A stretch of 64,000 nucleotides of DNA, from assembly GCA_900471605.1 (NCBI GenBank), contig UCEY01000044.1:62001-126000 (forward strand), in the 5' to 3' direction. Below the pieces are notes generated by a model. That model was not told the DNA's origin, searched no databases, and worked only from the letters and a program-made list of their open reading frames with translations. Source of the stretch: Hyphomicrobiales bacterium (GTDB taxonomy: Bacteria; Pseudomonadota; Alphaproteobacteria; Rhizobiales; Rhizobiaceae). The translations under genes and the position numbers were made by a program. Of the stretch, positions 40,236 to 48,437 are shown piece by piece (positions within the stretch are counted from its first letter, which is position 1; each line of letters opens with the position of its first letter).

Positions 40236-42629
40236 TCAGCGCGCCGGCCATTTCCAGTTGCGGATTTCGGGCATGTCCTCGCCATGTTCGCGGACATAGC
40301 GCGTGTGTTCGTCAAGCTTGCCCTTCAACATCTCGATCACCCCGGCCGACTTTTCCTTCAGGCCGGGCACCCGCTCGATCGCCTCGATGGCGAGGTGGAA
40401 GCGGTCGAGTTCGTTCAGCACCGTCATGTCGAAGGGCGTCGTTGTCGTGCCCTCCTCGATGAAGCCGCGCACGTGGATGTTCCGATGGTTGGTGCGTTTA
40501 TAGGTCAGCCGGTGGATGAGGTAGGGATAACCGTGATAGGCGAAGATCACCGGACGGTCGGCGGTGAACAACCGGTCGAAGGCCTCGTCCGGCAGGCCGT
40601 GCGGATGCTGGTCCTGCGATTGCAGGGCAAGCAGGTCGACGACGTTGACGACGCGGATCCTCAGCTCCGGTATCGCCTCGCGCAGCAGGGTCACGGCCGC
40701 CAGCGTCTCGAGCGTCGGCACGTCGCCGGCGCAGGCCATCACCACGTCGGGCTCGACGGCGCCTCCCTCGTTGCTTGCCCAGTCCCAGATGCCGATGCCG
40801 GCTTCGCAATGGCGGATCGCCTCGTCCATCGTCAGCCATTGCGGCTCCGGCTGCTTGCCGGCGACGATGACGTTGATGCGGTCCCAGGTCTTCAGGCAAT
40901 GATCGCCGATCCACAGCAGCGTATTGGCATCCGGCGGCAGGTAGATGCGCACGATATCCGCCTTCTTGTTGGCGACGAGGTCGACGAAGCCGGGATCCTG
41001 GTGGGAGAAGCCGTTATGGTCCTGCCGCCAGACATGCGAGGTGAGCAGATAGTTGAGCGAGGAAACCGGTTTGCGCCACGGCAGTTCGCGGGAGACCTTC
41101 AGCCACTTGGCATGCTGGTTGAACATCGAATCGACGATGTGGATGAAGGCCTCGTAGCACGAGAAGAACCCGTGCCGGCCGGTGAGCAGGTAGCCTTCCA
41201 GCCAGCCCTGGCAAAGGTGCTCGGACAGCACTTCCATCACCCGCCCGTCGCGGGACAGATGCACGTCGTAGGGCTCGATCCTTTCCATCCAGACGCGGTC
41301 GGTGACCTCGAAGACATTGCCGAGCCGGTTCGACTCGGTCTCGTCCGGGCCGAAGATGCGGAAGTTGGAATTGATATCGTTGAGCTTCAGCACGTCGCGC
41401 AGATATCTGCCGAGTATCTCCGTTGTCTGGACCATGTCGGCACCCCGCGTCTTCACGGGGACCGCATGGTCGCGGATATCGGGGACGACGAGCTCCTTGC
41501 GGACGAGGCCGCCATTGGCATGCGGGTTGGCACCCATGCGGCGCTCGCCGCCGGGCGAAAGCGCCCGCAGCTCCTCCTTCAGCCGGCCGTTGGCGTCGAA
41601 GAGGTCTGCCGGATCGTAGCTCCGCATCCAGTCCTCGAGGATCCTGCGGTGGCCGTCGTCCTCGCGGCAGCCGGAGACAGGCACCTGGTGGGCGCGCCAG
41701 AAGTCCTCCACCTTTTTGCCGTCGACCTCCTTCGGCCCGGTCCAGCCTTTCGGACTGCGCAGCACGATCATCGGCCAGCGAGGCGAGCCTTCCGGTGCCT
41801 TGCCGGCCCGGGCGTCCCGCTGGATGGCGCGGATGCGGTCGAAGACCTTGTCCAGGGTGGCGGCCATCTGCCGGTGCATCGTGTCCGGCTCGTGGCCCTC
41901 GACGAAGAACGGCTCGTAACCGTAACCGTGGAAAAGATGGTCCACATCCTCGTCCGCCATGCGGCCGAGCAGCGTCGGGTTGGCGATTTTGTAGCCGTTG
42001 AGGTGCAGGATCGGCAGCACGGCGCCGTCGCGGGCGGGGTTCAGGAACTTGTTGGAATGCCAGCTCGCGGCAAGCGGTCCGGTCTCGGCCTCGCCATCGC
42101 CGACGACGCAGGCGACCACCAGGTCCGGGTTGTCGAAGGCCGCGCCATAGGCATGCACCAGCGCATAACCGAGTTCACCGCCCTCATGCACGGAACCGGG
42201 CGTTTCCGGCGCCGCGTGGCTCGGAATGCCGCCGGGGAAGGAGAACTGCCGGAACAGTTTTCGCATGCCCGCCTCATCCTCGCTGATGTCGGGATAGATC
42301 TCGCTATAGGTACCTTCGAGATAGGTGCTGGCCACCATGCCCGGCCCGCCATGGCCGGGCCCGCATACGTAGATCATGCTGAGGTCGCGGTTACGGATGA
42401 TCCGGTTGAGATGCGCGTAGATGAAGTTGAGGCCGGGCGTCGTGCCCCAGTGGCCGAGCAGCCGCGGCTTGATATGCTCCGGCTTCAGCGGCTCCTTCAA
42501 AAGCGGATTGTCGAGAAGATAGATCTGCCCGACGGAAAGGTAATTGGCCGCCCGCCAGTAGCGGTCCAGGAGCGCGATCTCCTTCGAGCTCATCTCCGGC
42601 GTTGCCGGCACATTCGGGTTCGATTGCAT
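40236..42629 (-). CDS. xfp: phosphoketolase (xylulose-5-P/fructose-6-P)
   Basis: A 797-residue thiamine-diphosphate enzyme. It cleaves xylulose 5-phosphate (and often fructose 6-phosphate) with phosphate to acetyl phosphate plus glyceraldehyde 3-phosphate (or erythrose 4-phosphate). Family motifs are LLGHWGTTPGLNFIYAHLNR, VCGPGHGGPGMVASTYLEG, FPGGIPSHAAPETPGSVHEGGELGYAL, and the cofactor motif GDGEAETGPLAASWHSNKF. Length is standard. ATG 42629 follows GAAGGAG. It is last in a Pta-AckA-Xfp operon, so acetyl phosphate can be converted to ATP plus acetate or to acetyl-CoA. A FixK-like box heads the operon. Confidence 0.96.
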   Translation of the reverse strand: MQSNPNVPATPEMSSKEIALLDRYWRAANYLSVGQIYLLDNPLLKEPLKPEHIKPRLLGHWGTTPGLNFIYAHLNRIIRNRDLSMIYVCGPGHGGPGMVASTYLEGTYSEIYPDISEDEAGMRKLFRQFSFPGGIPSHAAPETPGSVHEGGELGYALVHAYGAAFDNPDLVVACVVGDGEAETGPLAASWHSNKFLNPARDGAVLPILHLNGYKIANPTLLGRMADEDVDHLFHGYGYEPFFVEGHEPDTMHRQMAATLDKVFDRIRAIQRDARAGKAPEGSPRWPMIVLRSPKGWTGPKEVDGKKVEDFWRAHQVPVSGCREDDGHRRILEDWMRSYDPADLFDANGRLKEELRALSPGGERRMGANPHANGGLVRKELVVPDIRDHAVPVKTRGADMVQTTEILGRYLRDVLKLNDINSNFRIFGPDETESNRLGNVFEVTDRVWMERIEPYDVHLSRDGRVMEVLSEHLCQGWLEGYLLTGRHGFFSCYEAFIHIVDSMFNQHAKWLKVSRELPWRKPVSSLNYLLTSHVWRQDHNGFSHQDPGFVDLVANKKADIVRIYLPPDANTLLWIGDHCLKTWDRINVIVAGKQPEPQWLTMDEAIRHCEAGIGIWDWASNEGGAVEPDVVMACAGDVPTLETLAAVTLLREAIPELRIRVVNVVDLLALQSQDQHPHGLPDEAFDRLFTADRPVIFAYHGYPYLIHRLTYKRTNHRNIHVRGFIEEGTTTTPFDMTVLNELDRFHLAIEAIERVPGLKEKSAGVIEMLKGKLDEHTRYVREHGEDMPEIRNWKWPAR

Positions 42630-42706
42630 ATTCCTGCTCCTTCGAGAGGGCGAGTTGATCGGAAACATCTGTCCTGAACTGAAAACGGGCTTCCCGACGC
42701 CGGTCG

Positions 42707-43903
42707 TCAGGCGGCGGGCCGGTCCTTCGCTTGAAGGACGGAAAGGCATTCCTCCGCGATCATCAGTTCTTCATCCGTCGGAATGACGTGGACCGCGATG
42801 CGGCTCGCGTCGCTGCTGATCCTGAGCGCGTTCCTGTCATTGGCGGCCGCATCCAGCTCGACGCCCAGCCAGAGAAGCCGTTCCGCGATACGCTCCCGCA
42901 TCAGTGGCTGGTTTTCCCCGATGCCGGCGGTGAAGACCAGCGCATCGAGGCCGCCGAGCGTGGATGCGAGCCTGCCGATCTCGCCGGCGATCCTGAGCGC
43001 GAAGAGATCGATCGCCTCCCTCGCCTGGTCGCGGCCGTCACTGACGAGTTCACGGATATCCCCGCTCACCCCTGAGACGCCGAGGAGGCCGGACTTGTGA
43101 TAGAGCATGTCTTCCACCTCTTCGACCGATTTGCCGAGCGGGCCGAGGAAATGCAGCAGCACGCCGGGATCGAGCCATCCCGGCCTTGTGGCCATGGGAA
43201 TACCGTCGAGCGTCGAGAAGCCCATGCTGGAATCGCGGCTGAGGCCGTTTTCGATGGCGCAGAGGCTGGCGCCGCTGCCGAGATGGGCGATGACAACCTT
43301 GCCGTCGGCGATATCGGGCGCCTTGGCGGCCAGCGCGCCGGCAACGTAGCGGTAGGAAAGTCCATGGAAGCCGTATCGCTTGATGCCCTCATCGTGAAAG
43401 GCGCGGGGAATGGCGAGACGCCGCACGAGATCGGATTGGGTCGCGTGGAAGGTGGTGTCGAACGAACCCGTCTGGAAAAGATGCGGCCGCAGGTGTCTGA
43501 CGGCCCTGATCATCCGCAGCGCCTGGGGCTGGTGCAGCGGCGCCAGGTCCGTCAGTGACCGGACCTTGGCGAGCGTCTCGGTCGTCAGTTCCATCGGGCC
43601 GTCGAAGACATCGCCACCATGGACGATCCGGTGGCCGGCGGAGGTGACGGTATCGAGGTCGAAATGCGTGCCCAGTTCCCGGAACACTTCGTCCATCAGC
43701 TCGGCAAGATCGTCGCCGGCCTCGCCCGTCAGCGGCAGTTCGAACTGCTGCGGGCCTTCCTTCAGATGCAGCATCAGCGGATAGGTTCCGAAATCGACAA
43801 CCGCCTTGCCGATCCGCTCCGGCCTGCCGCCGTCCACCTTGAATATGCCGATCTTCACAGTCGAGGAGCCGGCATTGAACGTCAGGAGAAGGTTGTCCGT
43901 CAT
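42707..43903 (-). CDS. ackA: acetate kinase
   Basis: A 398-residue ASKHA kinase converting acetyl phosphate and ADP to acetate and ATP. Motifs are LLTFNAGSSTVKIGIF at the N-terminus, SAGHRIVHGGDVF (~85), FDTTFH (~148), RYGFHGLSY (~170), HLGSGASLCAIENG (~208), and DALVFTAGIGENQPLMR (~325). Its ATG overlaps the stop of the upstream phosphotransacetylase gene (ATGA), and xfp follows after 77 bases. It is the ATP-yielding step of the phosphoketolase route. Confidence 0.96.
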   Translation of the reverse strand: MTDNLLLTFNAGSSTVKIGIFKVDGGRPERIGKAVVDFGTYPLMLHLKEGPQQFELPLTGEAGDDLAELMDEVFRELGTHFDLDTVTSAGHRIVHGGDVFDGPMELTTETLAKVRSLTDLAPLHQPQALRMIRAVRHLRPHLFQTGSFDTTFHATQSDLVRRLAIPRAFHDEGIKRYGFHGLSYRYVAGALAAKAPDIADGKVVIAHLGSGASLCAIENGLSRDSSMGFSTLDGIPMATRPGWLDPGVLLHFLGPLGKSVEEVEDMLYHKSGLLGVSGVSGDIRELVSDGRDQAREAIDLFALRIAGEIGRLASTLGGLDALVFTAGIGENQPLMRERIAERLLWLGVELDAAANDRNALRISSDASRIAVHVIPTDEELMIAEECLSVLQAKDRPAA

Positions 43904-44844
43904 AAAGGCATCCTTGCTTCAAGTCGTTTCGCGGCAGTCAGCCTCGCAAGGGCGGCGGATGCCGTTCGAACCTTGGCCGGGTCTGCGCGGCTTGTCAGTA
44001 TGATAGGAACGCGGGCGCCGAGGACCAGCCCGGCCGCGTCCGCACCGGCAAAATAAATGAGCTGCTTTGCGAGCATGTTGCCCGCTTCGAGATCGGGAAC
44101 CAAGAGGATATCCGCCTGCCCGGCGACCGGCGAGGCGATGCATTTCGCCTGCGCGGCCTCGATGCTGATCGCATTGTCGAAGGCGAGCGGACCATCGACG
44201 ATAGCACCTTCGATCTGTCCGCGCGCCGCCATGACGGTGAGCGCCGCCGCATCCAGCGTCGAGGGCATCTTGCTGTTGACGGTCTCGACGGCGGCAAGCA
44301 CCGCGACGAGAGGCTTCGCGATGCCGAGAAGATGCATCAGATCGACGGCGTTCTGGCAGATATCGCGTTTCTGATCGAGATCCGGCTGGATGTTGATCGC
44401 CGCATCGGTGACGACCAGCAGCTTGTCATAGGCCGGAACGTCCATGACGTAGACATGGCTCATGCGCCGCCCGGTCTTCAGTCTCGATGATGGCGCGACG
44501 ACCGCGGAAAGCAGTTCGTCGCTGTGCAGGCTGCCTTTCATCAGGGCCGCGACCTTGGTCGTCGAGGCGAGTTCGACGCTACGCTCGGCCGCCGCATGGC
44601 TGTGCTCGACGGGCTCGACGTCGATGCCGGCGAGCGACAACTCGGCGGCGTCCGCTATCGCCCGGATCTTGTGTTCCGGGCCGACGAGGATCGGATCGAG
44701 AAGACCCTGTTCCTTGAGTTCGACGGCGGACCGCAGGGTTTCCGTCGAGCAGGGATGGACTACGGCCGTGCGCATGGCCGGCAGCGAGATTGCCTCGCGG
44801 ATGATGGCCTCGTAGCGGCCGTGATGTCTGAGCGTCATCTCCAC
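43900..44844 (-). CDS. phosphate acetyl/butyryltransferase
   Basis: A ~314-residue acyl-phosphate:CoA transferase of the Pta/Ptb family. Motifs are ELKEQGLLDPILVGPEHKIRAIAD, VAALMKGSLHSDELLSAVV, RRMSHVYVMDVPAYDKLLVVTDAAINIQPDL, and AGQADILLVPDLEAGNMLAKQLIYFAGADAAGLVLGARVPIILTSRAD. In this operon it most likely interconverts acetyl phosphate and acetyl-CoA. GTG 44844 has AAAGG 6 bases upstream; the in-frame ATG at 44838 is the alternative. It is the first gene of the Pta-AckA-Xfp operon and overlaps ackA. Confidence 0.9.
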   Translation of the reverse strand: MEMTLRHHGRYEAIIREAISLPAMRTAVVHPCSTETLRSAVELKEQGLLDPILVGPEHKIRAIADAAELSLAGIDVEPVEHSHAAAERSVELASTTKVAALMKGSLHSDELLSAVVAPSSRLKTGRRMSHVYVMDVPAYDKLLVVTDAAINIQPDLDQKRDICQNAVDLMHLLGIAKPLVAVLAAVETVNSKMPSTLDAAALTVMAARGQIEGAIVDGPLAFDNAISIEAAQAKCIASPVAGQADILLVPDLEAGNMLAKQLIYFAGADAAGLVLGARVPIILTSRADPAKVRTASAALARLTAAKRLEARMPL

Positions 44845-44908
44845 AGGATACCTTTCTTCGTCGTGCCGGTTTCGCCACAGCTTTTGGACCGCGCCCGCCG
44901 GCATCGCC

Positions 44909-44922
44909 TTGACGCAGCGCAA
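44909..44922. promoter_or_regulatory. FixK/FNR-like box in the pta-ackA-xfp / pyruvate-kinase divergent region
   Basis: TTGACGCAGCGCAA fits the FixK consensus TTG(A/C)-N6-(T/G)CAA. Its centre is ~80 bases before the pyruvate-kinase-like ATG and ~70 bases before the phosphotransacetylase start, so activation in either or both directions is geometrically possible. Confidence 0.6.
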
Positions 44923-44995
44923 TGCCCCGCAAGCCGTCATCAAGGATTTGTCTTTGCGAGACAGGCTGGTGGAAACGGCCCCATGGAGACGAGCG

Positions 44996-46510
44996 ATGCC
45001 GCAGACAGCTGAACAGCCCACAGGCAACGACAACGAACTGAACGATCTTTTCCAGGAATTGCTGGCGCTGCGGCGGGATATCGCCACGCAGGCGGAGCCA
45101 AGCCTTAATGCCCTGACCGGCGGGGCCTTACTGGCGGAAGAACATCGGGTGGCGCTTGGAAATCTCTGCCATTACCTCTCGCTGCGGCGTCACGACCTGA
45201 GAGCCCTGCAGCGCCGGCTGATGTGGCGAGGGCTGTCGTCTCTCGGTCGGCTCGAAAGCCGCGTTCTGCCGACGATTGATGCAGTTCTCGCCTCGCTTGC
45301 CGCCATTCAGGCAAGTGCTCCGCCGTTTACGCCGCCATCCGAGGAGGAATTTTTCCGGGGGGAGGGCCTGCTGACGAGATCGACCGACGATCTGTTCGGC
45401 TCGCCGCCGGCCCGTCGCCGCGGCCGCATCATGGTGACCTTGCCGAGCGAGGCGGCGGACCAGCCGGATTTCATCCTCGATCTCGCAAAGCGTGGCATGG
45501 ATATCGCCCGCATCAACTGCGCCCATGACGACGACAAGGCCTGGGCGGCGATGGCGAGACACGTGCGGGCGGCCGGCGAAACGCTGGGCCGGCGGCTGAC
45601 GGTGCTGATGGACATAGCCGGGCCGAAGATCCGCACCGAGAATGTCGCCGGCGCGAAGAAGGCGAAACTGCAGGTCGGCGACCGCCTGCGCCTCGTCGCG
45701 GCGGGCGAGCCTTACCTCACCGATGACGTGCCCTTCTGCTCGGCCGTGTCACTCCCGGAGATCGTCACCCGCGTCGCTGCCGGTCACCGCATTCGCTATG
45801 ACGACGGCAAGCTGGAGGGCGTGATCGAGAGCGTCGCCGAAGGCGAAGCGGTCGTGCGCGTCACCCATACCAAGACGGGCGGCGCGAAGCTTAAGCCGGA
45901 AAAAGGCCTGAACCTGCCCGATACCGCGCTTGGCCTTTCGCCGCTGACGGCCAAGGATCATTCCGATCTCGCGACGATCATCGTCAATGCCGATATGCTC
46001 GGTTATTCCTTCGTCAGCCGGCCGGACGATATCGACCTTCTCGAAGAGGCGCTTGGTGCTTTCCCGCCGCGCGAGCGTCCGCTTGGCCTGATCGCCAAGA
46101 TCGAGCAGCCGCAGGCGGTCACCAACCTGCCGGCGCTGATCGCGCGGGCGCGCTGCCGCAACCGGCCGTTCGGCGTGATGATCGCCCGCGGCGATCTCGC
46201 CGCCGAGATCGGTTTCGAACGCGTCGCGGAAATGCAGGAGGAGCTGTTGTGGATCTGCGAGGCGGCGGCGGTGCCGACGGTCTGGGCGACGCAGGTTCTG
46301 GAGGACCTCGTCAAGGACGGGTTGCCGTCGCGCGGCGAAATGACCGACGCGGCGATGGCGGCACGCGCCGAATGCGTGATGCTGAACAAGGGACCGGCGG
46401 TCGGCGAGGCGGTGATGCTTCTCGACAGCCTGCTCGCGCGGATGGACGGCCATATCTTCAAGAAGACGCCGACGCTCCGGGCACTGAAATCCTGGCCGGG
46501 CACCGCATAG
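44996..46510 (+). CDS. pyruvate-kinase-like protein with N-terminal extension
   Basis: A 504-residue pyruvate kinase relative. About 140 helical residues of unknown role come first. The barrel then shows RRRGRIMVTLPSE, GMDIARINCAHDD, LMDIAGPKIRT, LIAKIEQPQAVTNL (catalytic Lys and metal Glu), MIARGDLAAEIG (metal Asp) and WATQVLEDLVKDGLPSRGEMTDAAMAA. The usual VMLSGETA is VMLNKGPA, and the C-terminal allosteric domain is missing. It would transfer phosphate from phosphoenolpyruvate to ADP if active. ATG 44996 has GGAG 7 bases upstream. It is divergent from the phosphoketolase operon across a FixK-like box, suggesting a shared signal. Confidence 0.8.
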   Translation: MPQTAEQPTGNDNELNDLFQELLALRRDIATQAEPSLNALTGGALLAEEHRVALGNLCHYLSLRRHDLRALQRRLMWRGLSSLGRLESRVLPTIDAVLASLAAIQASAPPFTPPSEEEFFRGEGLLTRSTDDLFGSPPARRRGRIMVTLPSEAADQPDFILDLAKRGMDIARINCAHDDDKAWAAMARHVRAAGETLGRRLTVLMDIAGPKIRTENVAGAKKAKLQVGDRLRLVAAGEPYLTDDVPFCSAVSLPEIVTRVAAGHRIRYDDGKLEGVIESVAEGEAVVRVTHTKTGGAKLKPEKGLNLPDTALGLSPLTAKDHSDLATIIVNADMLGYSFVSRPDDIDLLEEALGAFPPRERPLGLIAKIEQPQAVTNLPALIARARCRNRPFGVMIARGDLAAEIGFERVAEMQEELLWICEAAAVPTVWATQVLEDLVKDGLPSRGEMTDAAMAARAECVMLNKGPAVGEAVMLLDSLLARMDGHIFKKTPTLRALKSWPGTA

Positions 46511-46536
46511 GCCGCAACCTGCGTCGCACTCGCCCG

Positions 46537-46550
46537 TTGACCGATATCAA
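46537..46550 (+). promoter_or_regulatory. FixK/FNR box upstream of APH/P-loop kinase gene
   Basis: TTGACCGATATCAA is a near-perfect FNR/FixK dyad (TTGAC-N4-ATCAA). Its centre is ~70 bases before the ATG at 46613, compatible with class II activation and a short leader. Confidence 0.65.
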
Positions 46551-46612
46551 GGCCCGACAGGCCGTTGAATGGCCTCTTGGTCAGATGAGGCGGCAGAGCG
46601 GGGAGGCGGGAT

Positions 46613-48127
46613 ATGACGGTTGAGGATCAAGGCGGCACGATCGCCTTTCTGGCGAGCCCGGCATCCTACGGGTTTGCCGGTCCGGTGGAACGGATGGAGA
46701 CGCATATCTCCATGATCTTTCTCGTCGGCGACCGGGTCTACAAGCTGAAGAAGTCGCTGAAACTACCCTATGTCGATTTCTCGACGGCAGCGATCCGCGA
46801 GGATGCCTGCCGCAAGGAAGTCGCGCTGAACGGCGAGACCGCGCCGGGGCTCTATATCGGCGTGCGGCGCATCACCCACGCGGATACGGGTGTATTGGAG
46901 TTCGATGGCGACGGACCGATCGTCGATGCCGTCGTCGAGATGGGCCGCTTCGAACAGGGGCAGCTCTTCGATCGCATGGCGGTGGCAGGCCGCCTGACGC
47001 CGGACCTGATGACGCAGACCGCCCGGATGATCGCCTTCTATCATCGCCGGGCACCCGTGGTCTCCAAGGGAGGCGGGGCGGCCAACATAAAGGCGGTCCT
47101 CGACATCAACGAGGCGGGGTTTGCGACCAGCCATGTGTTTGCCGCTGCGGAGCTGGCGAAGCTCGGCGAAGCCTTCCGGTCCCGGCTCGCGCGGCATGCC
47201 GGGCTTCTTGACCGGCGCGCAGCGGCCGGCAAGGTCCGCCGCTGCCACGGCGATCTTCACCTGCGCAATATCTGCCTCTTGGGCGGCAAGCCATGCCTGT
47301 TCGATTGCATCGAGTTCAATCTCGGCATCGCCACGGTCGATGTCCTTTATGACCTCGCTTTTCTGCTGATGGATCTCTGGCATCGGGGTTTTCCCGATCT
47401 CGCCAATCTCGCGATGAACCGGTATCTCGACGAGACCGATGACGAGGACGGGTTCTGTCTCCTGCCGTTCCTGATGGCGATCCGGGCGGCGGTCCGTGCG
47501 CATGTGACGGCGACGCAGGCCGAAGAACCCGGTCAGGATGCCCTCGGGCTGGCGCGGGAGGCGAGGTCTTATTTCGATCTCGCCGCGAGCCTCCTGGCAG
47601 ACGCGCCACCGCGCCTGATCGCGATCGGCGGCCTCAGCGGTTCCGGCAAGACCACGGTCGCGGATCGTCTGGCCGCCAGGGTCGGCGCGCCTCCGGGGGC
47701 GAGGATCGTCGAAAGCGACCGGATCCGAAAAGCTCTCCATGGCGTTTCCGCCGAGACGAGACTTCCGGTCTCGGCCTATCAACCCGACGTTTCGAAAAAG
47801 GTCTATCGGGAGATGGCGCGGCATGCCGAGCTGATCCTCGCAGAGGGCGGTTCAGTTGTCGCCGACGCGGTTTTCGATGATCCGTCCAACCGGCGCCTCA
47901 TCGAGACTGCCGCCGCCGGGACAGGGGCAGGCTTTCAGGGCGTCTGGCTCGAAGCCGATCCCGAACTGCTCCGGCAGCGGGTTCGCGAAAGGGCCGGAGG
48001 CCCGTCGGATGCCACCACGGACGTGCTGTCCGGCCAGCTGGCCCGCAAGCCGACGGATATAACCTGGCGGCATCTCGACGCGTCGAAGGCGCCCGATGCG
48101 GTCGCTGCCGCCATCCTGCAGGATTAG
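46613..48127 (+). CDS. bifunctional APH-like / P-loop kinase protein
   Basis: A 504-residue fusion. The N-terminal ~330 residues are an aminoglycoside-phosphotransferase-like kinase fold with catalytic RRCHGDLHLRNICLL (~215-229) and metal-binding LFDCIEFN. The C-terminal ~165 residues are a gluconate-kinase-like P-loop domain with Walker A GGLSGSGKTTVAD (~341) and ESDRIRKALHGV. Both domains appear catalytically complete; substrates are unknown. Proteins of this architecture are known in proteobacteria but not functionally defined. A FixK-type box precedes it. The stop codon's final G is the first base of the 267-bp inverted-repeat element. Confidence 0.82.
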   Translation: MTVEDQGGTIAFLASPASYGFAGPVERMETHISMIFLVGDRVYKLKKSLKLPYVDFSTAAIREDACRKEVALNGETAPGLYIGVRRITHADTGVLEFDGDGPIVDAVVEMGRFEQGQLFDRMAVAGRLTPDLMTQTARMIAFYHRRAPVVSKGGGAANIKAVLDINEAGFATSHVFAAAELAKLGEAFRSRLARHAGLLDRRAAAGKVRRCHGDLHLRNICLLGGKPCLFDCIEFNLGIATVDVLYDLAFLLMDLWHRGFPDLANLAMNRYLDETDDEDGFCLLPFLMAIRAAVRAHVTATQAEEPGQDALGLAREARSYFDLAASLLADAPPRLIAIGGLSGSGKTTVADRLAARVGAPPGARIVESDRIRKALHGVSAETRLPVSAYQPDVSKKVYREMARHAELILAEGGSVVADAVFDDPSNRRLIETAAAGTGAGFQGVWLEADPELLRQRVRERAGGPSDATTDVLSGQLARKPTDITWRHLDASKAPDAVAAAILQD

Positions 48128-48393
48128 AGCGTTTCCTTGTTAGATTGAAGCATTCTGCCGGAGCGGGTTTTCGTTGGGGCAAAGGCGATTGGTGCAGGGC
48201 ATACCTGTTGGTACGTCCAAGCCGATCGCCTTTGATCACGGCGGAAAGATGCCCGGCCCTTCGGGTTGGCTGAACCGGGCCGCCAGATCGACCGGCTGGC
48301 TCGCCGTAGGGCTGGCTACGACCTGCGCCAGCCGGTCGATCATTCGACTCCGCTTGAGCCAACAGAATGCTTCAATCTAACAAGCAAACGCTC
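48127..48393. repeat. 267-bp element with 31-bp terminal inverted repeats
   Basis: The ends 48127-48157 and 48363-48393 are 31-base inverted repeats with one mismatch (GAGCGTTTcCTTGTTAG... versus GAGCGTTTgCTTGTTAG..., through ...AAGCATTCTG). The interior holds further dyads: AAAGGCGAT with ATCGCCTTT, and a perfect 14-bp pair, GATCGACCGGCTGG with CCAGCCGGTCGATC. No coding gene is convincing inside. It has the form of a non-autonomous mobile element (MITE-like) or a rhizobial intergenic repeat. No target duplication is evident. It fills the gap between the convergent kinase and alcohol dehydrogenase genes. Confidence 0.75.
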
Positions 48394-48437
48394 CAGGTTT
48401 CGGCGCCGGGCGTGTTCCGCCCGACGCCGGGCGACGA

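Noticed and set aside
40122..42677. 851-codon plus-strand open frame opposite phosphoketolase, and similar long antisense frames over kdpB (28525-30849) and kdpD (31232-33823)
   Set aside because: They mirror highly conserved genes on the other strand, their translations are low-complexity His/Arg/Asp-rich text with no motifs, and such frames are expected at high GC.
48174..48380. 68-codon plus-strand frame inside the inverted-repeat element
   Set aside because: It lies within nested palindromes, has no ribosome site, and its translation shows no transposase or other motif.
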